A stretch of DNA of 64,000 nt from Abyssibius alkaniclasticus (lineage in GTDB: Bacteria; Pseudomonadota; Alphaproteobacteria; Rhodobacterales; Rhodobacteraceae), in NCBI RefSeq assembly GCF_020447305.1, contig NZ_CP095732.1, positions 1,086,501 to 1,150,500 of the forward strand. The letters are read 5' to 3'. The translations under genes were made by a program, and so were the position numbers. Below the pieces are notes generated by a model, which was given only the letters and a program-made list of their open reading frames with translations, did not search any database and had not been told where the DNA came from. Of the stretch, positions 18,731 through 26,738 are shown piece by piece (positions within the stretch are counted from its first letter, which is position 1; every line of letters begins with the position of its first letter).

Positions 18731-19762
18731 ATGAGCGCCGCAAAATCAGTTACCAGCGCCGAGTTGACCGAGACCGTCACCGCGATTTTCCGCAAGATCG
18801 GCTTTAATGCCACGCAGGCCGGGCCAATGGCCAGGGTAATTGTGGCAGGCGAGCGTGATGCCTGCAAGTCGCACGGGATATACCGGATCGAAGGATGTCT
18901 GCGCACGCTGAAAATGGGCAAGGTCAGGCCCGATGCCCAGCCGGTTCTGCATGTCGATGACAGCGCGATCATCCGTGTCGATGCCGGGTTCGGCTATGCC
19001 AATGCGGCTTTCGAGCTTGGCGCACCCGCATTGGCAGAGCGCGCCAAAAAGCTGGGCCTTGCCGCGCTTCTGATCAATGACTGCACGCATTTCTCGGCAC
19101 TTTGGCCCGAGGTCGAGGCGCTGGCCGATATGGGGCTGAGTGCGATGGCCATGTGCCCGAGCTATGCTTCGGTTGCGCCCGTTGGCGGCTCCAAACCGCT
19201 TTTCGGCACCAACCCCTTTGCCTTTGCCTGGCCGCGCGCCGGCCAGCACCCCTATGTGTTCGACTTCGCCACCAGCGTGGCCGCGCGGGGCGAAATCGAG
19301 CTGCATCGCCGCGCGGGCACCAGGTTGCCCGAAGGCTGGGCGGTGGATGTGGATGGCAAGCCCACAACCGACCCCGATGCCGCACTTGCCGGTGCCATGC
19401 TGCCCTTTGGCGGGCATAAAGGCTCGGCCATTTCCACGATGATCGAGCTTCTGGCGGGGGTGATGATCGGCGATCTGACCAGCCCCGAGGCATTGGACTA
19501 TCTGGGCACGACCAGCATTGCGCCGCGTCATGGCGAGTTGATTCTGGCCTTCAGCCCGGAGCGTTTTGCCGCCACGCGCGGGGCGAACAGCCTGTCACGC
19601 GCCGAAAACCTGTTCGAGGCCATCATCGGGCAGGGGGCGCGCCTGCCGTCGCAACGGCGCTTTGCGGCGCGCGCCCAATCCGAAGCGACGGGCATTCAGC
19701 TTACGGCTGATGAATGCGCGCAGCTCGAACGTTTCGCCAGGCTGGGGCTCGACGCAATCTAA
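18731..19762 (+). CDS. Ldh-family NAD(P)H oxidoreductase, probable delta1-pyrroline-2-carboxylate reductase
   Basis: 343 residues of the malate/L-lactate/ureidoglycolate dehydrogenase family (Ldh_2). Recognisable parts are ERDACKSHGIYRIEGCL, INDCTHFSALWPEVE with the conserved His, FGTNPFAFAWP and GGHKGSAISTMIELLAG. Family members in hydroxyproline loci reduce delta1-pyrroline-2-carboxylate to L-proline, the product of the 3-hydroxyproline dehydratases encoded at 9080-11785. That role is inferred from context; other ketimine or 2-oxo acid substrates are possible. The frame is open far upstream, but the ATG at 18731 has AGGAT before it and gives the normal N-terminus. Confidence 0.8.
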   Translation: MSAAKSVTSAELTETVTAIFRKIGFNATQAGPMARVIVAGERDACKSHGIYRIEGCLRTLKMGKVRPDAQPVLHVDDSAIIRVDAGFGYANAAFELGAPALAERAKKLGLAALLINDCTHFSALWPEVEALADMGLSAMAMCPSYASVAPVGGSKPLFGTNPFAFAWPRAGQHPYVFDFATSVAARGEIELHRRAGTRLPEGWAVDVDGKPTTDPDAALAGAMLPFGGHKGSAISTMIELLAGVMIGDLTSPEALDYLGTTSIAPRHGELILAFSPERFAATRGANSLSRAENLFEAIIGQGARLPSQRRFAARAQSEATGIQLTADECAQLERFARLGLDAI

Positions 19763-19771
19763 CCAAACGGA

Positions 19772-19796
19772 AAAGGCCCGCGCGATGCGGGCCTTT
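19772..19796. terminator. Bidirectional intrinsic terminator
   Basis: AAAGGCCCGC (19772-19781) pairs with GCGGGCCTTT (19787-19796) around a GCGAT loop, giving a 10 bp stem. It sits between the convergent ends of the reductase and DapA-like genes. A-rich and T-rich flanks on the two sides fit use in both directions. Confidence 0.85.
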
Positions 19797-19812
19797 GTTG
19801 CTTTTCTGGCGC

Positions 19813-20775
19813 CTAGGCGGCGTATTTCGTTACAGCGCCGGGCTGTTTGGACCATTCACCATACCAAGCATCGAACAATGCAAGCTGGCGTTCGGCAAAG
19901 CCGCGCTGGCTGGCTGAAAGCACATCGGTTTCAATGAAGTTCAGCGCAAATTCGCTATGGCCCTTCAGCACCATCAGATGTTTGAAATACAATACAAGGT
20001 CGGTGCCTTCGTCGAATTTCGACAGAACAGCAAGCGCGGCTTCCAACTCCAACGCACGGGCGCGTGCCTCGGCATCGCCCGCCGCGGCAGCCTGGCTGAG
20101 CGCCACCAGATGCAACACTTCGCGCGGCAGCACATTGCCGATGCCGGTTATCGCGCCGGTCGCGCCGCAATTCACAAAGCCGTGGAAGACCTGCGTATCC
20201 ACACCGATCATCAGCGAAACCTCGTCATCCTGGCTGGTAATGTATTCGGCGGCATAGGACATATCGGCAGCCCCGCCAAATTCCTTGAAGCCGATCAGGT
20301 TCTTGTGGTCGCGGCGGAGTTCAAAGAACAGATCGGCGCGGGTCGCAAAACCGTAATAGGGGCTGTTATAGATCACGGCGGGCAGATCGGGGGCTGCGGC
20401 AAGAATTGCCTTGAAATGGGCGCGCTGGGCGGGAATGGAACTGCCGCGCGACAGCACGCGCGGAATAACCATCAGCCCCTTGGCACCAACCTTCTGGGCA
20501 TGGGCGGCATGGGCAATGGCGCTGGCCGAGTTGACCGCCCCCGTGCCGACAATTACCGGCAGGCCGGCGGCAACCAGCCGCTCGACCCCTTCCATGCGCT
20601 GTGCATCGCTCAGCAAGGGCCAATCGCCCATCGAGCCGCAATAGACAACCGCCGACATGCCGGCGGCAATCATCGCTTCACCCGTGCGCACGAGCGCATC
20701 GAAATCGGGGCTGCGGTCGGCTTTGCAGGGGGTCATCAGGGCGGGAATGGTCCCGGAAAAAATGCTGGCGGTCAT
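19813..20775 (-). CDS. DapA-family protein, probable delta1-pyrroline-4-hydroxy-2-carboxylate deaminase
   Basis: 320 residues of the dihydrodipicolinate synthase/N-acetylneuraminate lyase family. Lys164 in LIGFKEFGG is the Schiff-base residue, and the Tyr of YNSPYYG (about 136) is its partner. In 4-hydroxyproline pathways this family deaminates and dehydrates delta1-pyrroline-4-hydroxy-2-carboxylate to 2-oxoglutarate semialdehyde, the substrate of the dehydrogenase at 17090. The ATG at 20775 has GGAG upstream; the longer open frame to 20892 would run through the regulatory region. Divergent from the GntR gene. Confidence 0.85.
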   Translation of the reverse strand: MTASIFSGTIPALMTPCKADRSPDFDALVRTGEAMIAAGMSAVVYCGSMGDWPLLSDAQRMEGVERLVAAGLPVIVGTGAVNSASAIAHAAHAQKVGAKGLMVIPRVLSRGSSIPAQRAHFKAILAAAPDLPAVIYNSPYYGFATRADLFFELRRDHKNLIGFKEFGGAADMSYAAEYITSQDDEVSLMIGVDTQVFHGFVNCGATGAITGIGNVLPREVLHLVALSQAAAAGDAEARARALELEAALAVLSKFDEGTDLVLYFKHLMVLKGHSEFALNFIETDVLSASQRGFAERQLALFDAWYGEWSKQPGAVTKYAA

Positions 20776-20881
20776 CGCGGTCTCCTTCGATGTCAAACGT
20801 GGTGCAATTTTGCTGACGGGTGCAGGGCTGTCGCCCCGAATCCCGTCTGATCGCGCTGCATTATATCCATTGTATTTTATT

Positions 20882-20889
20882 TGTCGACA
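20882..20889. promoter_or_regulatory. Candidate GntR operator (site 1 of gntR/deaminase divergent region)
   Basis: TGTCGACA, in the context TTTGTCGACACAATT, lies in the 225 bp between the divergent deaminase and GntR genes. It shares the TGTNNACA core with the sites at 17037, 18681 and 20980. Confidence 0.55.
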
Positions 20890-20977
20890 CAATTAGGTTC
20901 AGCAAGACATTTTTCGGTCTGCGCGCCGCTGGCCACCACCGCGGCGCTTGATCCGTTGCCCCAAACTGGCTATTCAA

Positions 20978-20989
20978 TGTGTCGACACA
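20978..20989. promoter_or_regulatory. Candidate GntR operator (site 2), overlapping the gntR leader
   Basis: TGTGTCGACACA is a perfect 12 bp palindrome that ends just before the AAGGA Shine-Dalgarno of the GntR gene. A regulator bound here would block its own transcript, so autoregulation is likely. Confidence 0.6.
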
Positions 20990-21000
20990 AAGGATTTAAT

Positions 21001-21705
21001 ATGCCGAACGCCCAGGCCACCAAAAAGACAGACCGCAAGCGTGGCTCGGGGGTCAAGCATGTTTATGACGTGCTGCGCGATGAAATCATCGGGCTGGAAC
21101 TGGCCCCCGGCAGCCCGATCGACGAAATCCAGCTTGCCGAACGCTTTGTCATGTCGCGCACACCGATCCGCGAAGCACTGGTAAAGCTGGCGGGCGAGGG
21201 GCTGGTGATGACCCTGCCCAACCGCTCGACCGTTGTGTCGCATATCGACTTCTTGAACCTGCACACCTTCTTTGATGCGCTCACGCTCATGTATCGCGTC
21301 ACCACGCGGCTGGCGGCGCAATACCATACGCCCGATGACCTGCCCCAGATCCGCGCGCTTCAGGCCGCGTTTGCCAAGGCCGTGGACGAGCAGAACGCGC
21401 TGGAGATGATTGCAAGGAACCGCGACTTTCATGCCGCCATCGCCGTGGCCGGGCGCAACACCTATTACGAAGGGCTGTTCATTCGACTGCTCGATGAGGG
21501 GCGGCGGATTCTGCGGCTCTATTATTCGTCCTTCGACGACCAGCTTCCGCAGCAATATGTGACCGAGCATGAGGATATCATCGCCGCGATTGCCGCGCGC
21601 GATGTCGAGGCGGCAGACCGGATTGTCAGCAATCATGCCGACCAGATTGTGAAGCAGATTCAAAAGCTGGTTTCGCAGGACCGCCGGCAAAAGATTGCGC
21701 TTTAG
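21001..21705 (+). CDS. GntR-family (FadR/FCD) transcriptional regulator of the hydroxyproline locus
   Basis: 234 residues. The winged helix spans about residues 15-85, with LAPGSPIDEIQLAERFVMSRTPIREAL and its LAGEGLV wing. The FCD ligand domain follows, with RNRDFHAAIAVAGRN and a C-terminal SNHADQIVKQI that supplies metal-binding His. Such regulators sense small carboxylates. Start chosen at the ATG at 21001 with AAGGA 9 bases before it; the frame is open back to 20881. It is adjacent to the deaminase gene, and shared palindromes suggest control of the whole 9080-20775 set. Confidence 0.88.
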   Translation: MPNAQATKKTDRKRGSGVKHVYDVLRDEIIGLELAPGSPIDEIQLAERFVMSRTPIREALVKLAGEGLVMTLPNRSTVVSHIDFLNLHTFFDALTLMYRVTTRLAAQYHTPDDLPQIRALQAAFAKAVDEQNALEMIARNRDFHAAIAVAGRNTYYEGLFIRLLDEGRRILRLYYSSFDDQLPQQYVTEHEDIIAAIAARDVEAADRIVSNHADQIVKQIQKLVSQDRRQKIAL

Positions 21706-22695
21706 CTAGCTGCGGGCTGTAAATTCATAGCGCGTGATCTGCCTGTAGGTATCGCCGGGGCGCAAAACCGGCTGCGGGAAATGCGCATGGTTTATGGCAT
21801 CGGGCCAGAATTGCGGCTCCAGGCACAGGCCGGCGCGCGCGCTGTATCGCCGCCCGTCCAGGCCCTGTGCGGGCAGGTCTATGTGATCGGCGGTATAAAA
21901 CTGGATCCCCGGCTCGGTGCTGTAAACCGCCATTGAAACCGCCGCACTGGCAACGCGCGCCGCAAGCTGCGGGCTGGTGTAGCGCCCGGCGGCAAGGCAA
22001 TAATTGTCATCGGCAGGCTGGCTGCCGATTTCGCGCATCTGGCGAAAGTCGCGCATGGTGTTCCTGACGGGTTTGAGCCTGCCGGTCGGGATCCGTTCGT
22101 CATCGGTTGCCGTGATATGGTCCGAGAAGATTTGCAGGCGATGGCCGTCGATCGTGGCACTGCCATCAAGGTTGAAATAACTGTGCAGAGCGAGGTTCAC
22201 CAAAGTCGGCGCATCTGTCGTGGCGGTCAGCTCGCAGACAAGGCTGCGCGCAACAAGCCGATAGGTGCAACTGGCGCGCAGCGTGCCGGGATAACCACCT
22301 TCACCGGCGGGCGCGCAAAGGGTGAGCGTGACGAAATCTTCGCCATATCCGGCCAGTTTCCAGATTTTCTGGCTGAACCCTTGCGGGCCGCCATGCAGGT
22401 GGTGGCGCGCGCCGTCTGCCAGCGCAAGCTGATAATCCTGCCCGTCGAGCCGAAAGCGCCCCTGGGCGATACGGTTGGCGCACCGGCCCGCTATCGCGCC
22501 GAAATAGGGCGAATGCGTGGCATAATCGGCGGCCGAATTCAGGCCAAGCACCAAGGGTAAATCATGGCCCGACAGGCGCAGATCGCGGATCACGGCGCCA
22601 AAGGTCAGGATCTCGGCGCGCAGATCGGCACTGCCCAGGGTAATTTTCTGCACCATCTTGCCATCGGGCAGCGCCCCGAAATTTTCAACCACCAT
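21706..22695 (-). CDS. Aldose 1-epimerase (mutarotase)
   Basis: 329 residues, galactose mutarotase-like fold. Conserved parts are NRIAQGRFRLDGQDYQLA, HHLHGGPQGFSQKIW with the catalytic His, LALHSYFNLDG with the second His, and FYTADHIDLP; LEPQFWPDAINHAHFP carries the catalytic Glu. It interconverts alpha and beta anomers of aldoses. The ATG at 22695 gives the usual FGALPDGKMVQKITL start; a TTG at 22746 would add 17 residues. The convergent GntR gene ends at 21705, immediately next to its stop. No sugar operon is visible nearby. Confidence 0.9.
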   Translation of the reverse strand: MVVENFGALPDGKMVQKITLGSADLRAEILTFGAVIRDLRLSGHDLPLVLGLNSAADYATHSPYFGAIAGRCANRIAQGRFRLDGQDYQLALADGARHHLHGGPQGFSQKIWKLAGYGEDFVTLTLCAPAGEGGYPGTLRASCTYRLVARSLVCELTATTDAPTLVNLALHSYFNLDGSATIDGHRLQIFSDHITATDDERIPTGRLKPVRNTMRDFRQMREIGSQPADDNYCLAAGRYTSPQLAARVASAAVSMAVYSTEPGIQFYTADHIDLPAQGLDGRRYSARAGLCLEPQFWPDAINHAHFPQPVLRPGDTYRQITRYEFTARS

Positions 22696-22855
22696 GCCGG
22701 CCCCGTCAATTTTTTCTTGCGCTGAACTCAACGGTTTGCCGCGCAAATGGTCAAGCCCGCCACGGCGATGGCAATGTTTTTATAGCCAGATGCCCAACTT
22801 TGTTGCAGGTTAAGCCAGGGTTTGTCAAAAATAGCCCAAAAAATAGGAGGATGTT

Positions 22856-23857
22856 ATGAAACTGATGACCAAAGCCGCTCTGGCGGCCAGCCTTGCCTTT
22901 GCCGCACCTGCAAGCGCGGAAGAGGCGAGCTATGTGCTTGCAACGGCCTCGACCGGCGGCACCTATTATCCGGTTGGGGTGGCGCTGGCCACGCTGGTGA
23001 AGGTGAAGCTCGAGCCCGGCATGAACATTGCCATGTCGGCGATCAGCTCGGCCGGGTCAGGCGAGAATATTCGCCTGTTGCGTGAAGGCGAGGCGCAATT
23101 TGCCATTTTGCAGGGGCTTTATGGCTATTACGCCGCCTCGGGCACCGGCCCGCTGGAGGAGGCCGGCGCGCAGGGCAATCTGCGTTCAGTCACCATGCTG
23201 TGGCAGAATGTGGAGCAGTTCGTTGTGGCCAGCGACCGTGCGACCACCGGCACGATGGCCGATTTCGTGGCGCTTGAAGGCACATCGGTGGCGCTTGGCG
23301 CACAGAACTCCGGCACGCTTGGTTCCAACAGCACGCTTCTGGCAGGGCTGGGTGTCGATATCGAAACCGCCTATGACCTTGTTTATGGCGGCTATGGCCC
23401 GGCGGCTGAGGCGCTGCAAAACGGGCAGGTGACCGGCATTTCCACACCTTCCGGTGTGCCAACCGGCGCGCTCAGCCAGCTTTTCGCCTCGGCGGGCGAC
23501 AGCGTGACCATGCTCGACTTCACCGATGAGGAAATGGCCGCCGCCGATGGCGGCCGCGAGCTTTGGACGCGCTTTGTCATTCCGGCCGGCACCTATCCCG
23601 GCCAGGAGGCCGATATCGCCACGGTTGCACAGCCGAACTTTCTGGCGGTAAATGATGATGTGTCCGAAGAGAATGTCTATCTGATCACCAAGACGATCTA
23701 TGAGAATCTGGCATTCCTGCAAGCCATCCACCCGGCCACCAAAGCCATGATGATCGAGGCGGCGATTGCCGGTCTGCCCGTGCCCCTGCACCCCGGTGCA
23801 GCGCGGTATTATCAGGAAGTCGGCATCGAGATTCCCGCGCGCCTGATCGCCAACTAG
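22856..23857 (+). CDS. TAXI-family TRAP transporter solute-binding protein
   Basis: 333 residues with a signal peptide (cleavage likely after PASA, residue 21). ATASTGGTYYPVGVALATLV is the TAXI (TRAP-associated extracytoplasmic immunogenic) signature. The mature protein has the two-lobed periplasmic binding fold. It delivers its ligand, perhaps a dicarboxylate or amino acid such as glutamate, to the fused permease downstream. A perfect AGGAGG Shine-Dalgarno lies 6 bases before the ATG. A strong hairpin follows the stop. Confidence 0.93.
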   Translation: MKLMTKAALAASLAFAAPASAEEASYVLATASTGGTYYPVGVALATLVKVKLEPGMNIAMSAISSAGSGENIRLLREGEAQFAILQGLYGYYAASGTGPLEEAGAQGNLRSVTMLWQNVEQFVVASDRATTGTMADFVALEGTSVALGAQNSGTLGSNSTLLAGLGVDIETAYDLVYGGYGPAAEALQNGQVTGISTPSGVPTGALSQLFASAGDSVTMLDFTDEEMAAADGGRELWTRFVIPAGTYPGQEADIATVAQPNFLAVNDDVSEENVYLITKTIYENLAFLQAIHPATKAMMIEAAIAGLPVPLHPGAARYYQEVGIEIPARLIAN

Positions 23858-23879
23858 GCAGCAGATTGCCATGAAACCA

Positions 23880-23905
23880 CCCCGGCCCTGCAGTCAGGGC
23901 CGGGG
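23880..23905 (+). terminator. Intercistronic hairpin between TAXI binding protein and TRAP permease
   Basis: CCCCGGCCCTG (23880-23890) pairs perfectly with CAGGGCCGGGG (23895-23905) around a CAGT loop. There is no T-run, so it is likely a partial terminator or stabiliser of the binding-protein mRNA. Confidence 0.65.
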
Positions 23906-23926
23906 CCATAGTGCCGGGGGCCAAGC

Positions 23927-26035
23927 ATGAGCGAACCAGACCAAGCGGCGGATGAGGGGCTGATCCAGCGCGCCTTTTCCGGGCCGGTGGCCATTGCGCT
24001 CAGCGTGCTGGCGCTGTTTATCGCCCTTGGCCATATCTATGTGGCCTTCGCGCCGATCATTTCCGAATTTCAGCGCAATGCCTATCATTTTGCGGGGTTT
24101 GCGTTTCTGGCGGCGGTCTATTTTCCGGTGCTGCGCGGGCGCACCCGAAGCCGCGCCTTGCTTTTGGCCGATTTCGCCTTCGGGCTTGCGGTTGCTGCGG
24201 CCGCCATCTACCTGCCTGCCGCCGAAAACGCGATTTATGACCGCGGCGTAAAGCTCAACCTGTTTGATGCCACCGCCATTGCCATCAGCGTGGTCGGCGG
24301 GATCGAGCTTACGCGGCGGCTGACCGGCTGGGTTATCCCGGCGCTGGTGATCCTGTCGCTCACCTATATCGGCTTTTGGGGCAAATATGTGGGCGGCGTG
24401 TTCAGCTTTCCGGGGCTGAGCTGGGAAACGATCGCCTTTCGCTCGGTCTATGGCGATGATGCGATGTTCGGCACCATTGCGCGTATTTCATCCACCTATG
24501 TGTTCCTGTTCATCATCTTCGGGGCGTTTTTGCTGCGGTCGGGCGCGGGTGATTTTGTCATCAACCTTGCGCGCGCCGTCGCGGGCCGCATGGTCGGCGG
24601 GCCGGGCATTGTGGCGGTTATCGCCAGCGGGCTGACGGGCACGATTTCCGGCTCGGCCGTGGCCAATACCGCCTCGACCGGGGTGATCACAATTCCGCTG
24701 ATGAAACGCGCGGGCTTCTCCCCGAAATTCGCAGGCGGGGTCGAGGCCGCAGCCTCGACCGGCGGGCAGTTGATGCCGCCGATCATGGGGGCGGGGGCCT
24801 TTGTCATGGCCAGCCTTACGCTTATCCCTTACGAAACAATCGTTGCCGTGGCCGCCTTGCCCGCGCTGCTTTATTTCCTGTCGGTCGCCTTCTTTGTGCG
24901 GATCGAAGCGCAGCGCATGGACCTGCCCCCGATGAAAAGCGATGGCGAAACCTTCCGTTCCGCCTTTGCCAAGGGCGGGGCCAGCTTCGTTCTGCCCATC
25001 GGCGCGCTCATTACCATGCTGATCATGGGCTTCACCCCGGCCTATGCGGCGGTGTTCGGCATTATCGCCGTGGTGGTCAGCAGTTGGCTGACCCAGAACC
25101 GCATGGGCCCGCGCGCGGTGGTCGAGGCGCTGATCATGGGCACCAAGGGCATGATCATGACGGCCGTGCTGCTTTGCACCGTCGGGCTGATCGTGAATGT
25201 CATATCAACGGCGGGCATCGGCAATACATTCAGCCTGATGATTGCCGATTGGGCGGGGGGCAACCTGCTTATCGCCATTCTGCTTGTCGCGCTTGCCAGC
25301 CTTGTGCTGGGCATGGGCCTGCCGGTGACCGCCGCCTATATCGTGCTGGCCACCCTGTCGGCCCCCGCGCTTGCCGGCATGATCGCCGACCGAGTGGTGA
25401 TTGATACGCTGGTGCTTGGCCAGTTGAATGACGGTGCGCGCGCCATCCTGATGCTGGGCGCGCCCGAGCATATCGCCGCCCTGTCCGGCCCCATGCCCTA
25501 TGCGCAGGCGGTTGACATCGTGCAGGCATTGCCGCTGGAAATTGCCGCGCCGCTGCGCGACCTGACCGTGCCGCCCGAAGCCGCGCTTGGCGCGCTGCTC
25601 TCAGCCCATATGATCATCTTCTGGCTGAGCCAGGATAGCAACGTCACCCCGCCCGTGGCGCTTGCCGCCTTTACGGCGGCGGCCATTGCCAAGGCGCCCG
25701 CTATGGCCACCGGATTTGCAAGCTGGAAGCTGGCCAAGGGTTTGTATATCGTGCCGCTGATGATTGCCTACACACCATTTCTATCGGGCAGCGCCGGGCA
25801 GGCGCTGGTTATTTTCGGCTTTGGTGTGGTTGGCATTTACGGGCTGGCGGGGGCGCTTCAGGGCTGCATGGAGCATCGGTTCGGCTGGGTCATGCGCCTG
25901 CTGGCCGGGGCGGGGGGCATTGCCTGCCTCTGGCCCGATCCGCTTTGGCTGAACATTGCAGGCGCGCTCGTCGTGCTGGCCGTTCTGGTCTATAATATCC
26001 GCAGCGGCCCAACGGTCCGGCGCGCGGCGGTGTGA
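23927..26035 (+). CDS. TRAP transporter fused permease (small and large membrane subunits)
   Basis: 702 residues with about 16-18 membrane helices. Residues 1 to about 150 correspond to the small DctQ-like part and the rest to the DctM part, as is normal for TAXI-TRAP systems. The conserved DctM block SGLTGTISGSAVANTASTGVITIPLMKRAG, seen in pieces, and GGQLMPPIMGAGAFVMA are clear, and VLGMGLPVTAAYIVLA repeats the motif in the second half. It uses the sodium gradient for uptake. It is 69 bp after the binding-protein gene. Confidence 0.94.
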   Translation: MSEPDQAADEGLIQRAFSGPVAIALSVLALFIALGHIYVAFAPIISEFQRNAYHFAGFAFLAAVYFPVLRGRTRSRALLLADFAFGLAVAAAAIYLPAAENAIYDRGVKLNLFDATAIAISVVGGIELTRRLTGWVIPALVILSLTYIGFWGKYVGGVFSFPGLSWETIAFRSVYGDDAMFGTIARISSTYVFLFIIFGAFLLRSGAGDFVINLARAVAGRMVGGPGIVAVIASGLTGTISGSAVANTASTGVITIPLMKRAGFSPKFAGGVEAAASTGGQLMPPIMGAGAFVMASLTLIPYETIVAVAALPALLYFLSVAFFVRIEAQRMDLPPMKSDGETFRSAFAKGGASFVLPIGALITMLIMGFTPAYAAVFGIIAVVVSSWLTQNRMGPRAVVEALIMGTKGMIMTAVLLCTVGLIVNVISTAGIGNTFSLMIADWAGGNLLIAILLVALASLVLGMGLPVTAAYIVLATLSAPALAGMIADRVVIDTLVLGQLNDGARAILMLGAPEHIAALSGPMPYAQAVDIVQALPLEIAAPLRDLTVPPEAALGALLSAHMIIFWLSQDSNVTPPVALAAFTAAAIAKAPAMATGFASWKLAKGLYIVPLMIAYTPFLSGSAGQALVIFGFGVVGIYGLAGALQGCMEHRFGWVMRLLAGAGGIACLWPDPLWLNIAGALVVLAVLVYNIRSGPTVRRAAV

Positions 26036-26046
26036 TTGTTTAATGT

Positions 26047-26063
26047 CTGCACATAATGTGCAG
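26047..26063. promoter_or_regulatory. Palindromic operator candidate at the start of the second GntR gene
   Basis: CTGCACAT-A-ATGTGCAG is a perfect inverted repeat with 8 bp arms and a single central base, ending 16 bases before the preferred GTG start at 26080. Its position suits autorepression by the GntR protein. Confidence 0.6.
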
Positions 26064-26079
26064 GAAATCGGAGCAAAAG

Positions 26080-26736
26080 GTGCGACACCCGCAGGATAAA
26101 CCAAAGCCCAAAAGCCTGTCGCAGCTGGCATATGAATGCCTTGAAAACGAGATTGTCACCATGAAACTGCCCCCCGGCATTCTGGTGACCGAGGCGCAGT
26201 TGCGCGACCAGCTTGGCCTTGGCCGCACACCCTTGCGCGAGGCGATGCAGCGGCTGCAATGGGAAGGGCTGATCGAGGTGCGCCCGCGCGCGGGCATTCG
26301 GGTGACGGATTTGCGCCAGAGCGATTTTGCCAAAGTGCTGCGTCTGCGCCACACGCTTGAGCCTGAACTCGTGGCCGCCGCGGTTGCGAATTCGACCGAG
26401 AAGCAGCGCGCCTATTTTGCCAGATTGCGTGCGGATTTTGTAAAATCCGAGGCGCAAAATGACCGTGCCGCATTTCTGAAGGCCGACAAGGCGCTCGATT
26501 CCTATATGGCGGAACTGGCCGACGAGCCGTTTCTGGCGCTGTCGATTGCGCCTTTGCAAACCCATTCGCGCCGTTTCTGGTATCGGTTCTTTTCGGCCAA
26601 TGGCGTGGCGGCGGCCGTGCAACTGCACCTGCCGCTGATTGATGCCTGCCATGCGGGCGCGGGCGAGCCGGCGCGCGGGGCCAGCCAAACGCTGCTGGCG
26701 GGTCTTCTGGCCAACGCGACCGCGCAGATGGCGTAA
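26080..26736 (+). CDS. GntR-family (FCD domain) transcriptional regulator
   Basis: 218 residues from the GTG at 26080, which has CGGAG 6 bases upstream; an ATG at 26056 lies inside the palindrome and is less likely. The winged helix reads LPPGILVTEAQLRDQLGLGRTPLREAMQRLQWEGLIEV, in pieces, followed by an all-helical ligand domain without the full set of FCD metal-binding His that I could place. It lies 45 bp after the TRAP permease and may be its regulator, or that of the convergent peptide ABC operon. Confidence 0.85.
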   Translation: MRHPQDKPKPKSLSQLAYECLENEIVTMKLPPGILVTEAQLRDQLGLGRTPLREAMQRLQWEGLIEVRPRAGIRVTDLRQSDFAKVLRLRHTLEPELVAAAVANSTEKQRAYFARLRADFVKSEAQNDRAAFLKADKALDSYMAELADEPFLALSIAPLQTHSRRFWYRFFSANGVAAAVQLHLPLIDACHAGAGEPARGASQTLLAGLLANATAQMA

Positions 26737-26738
26737 CG

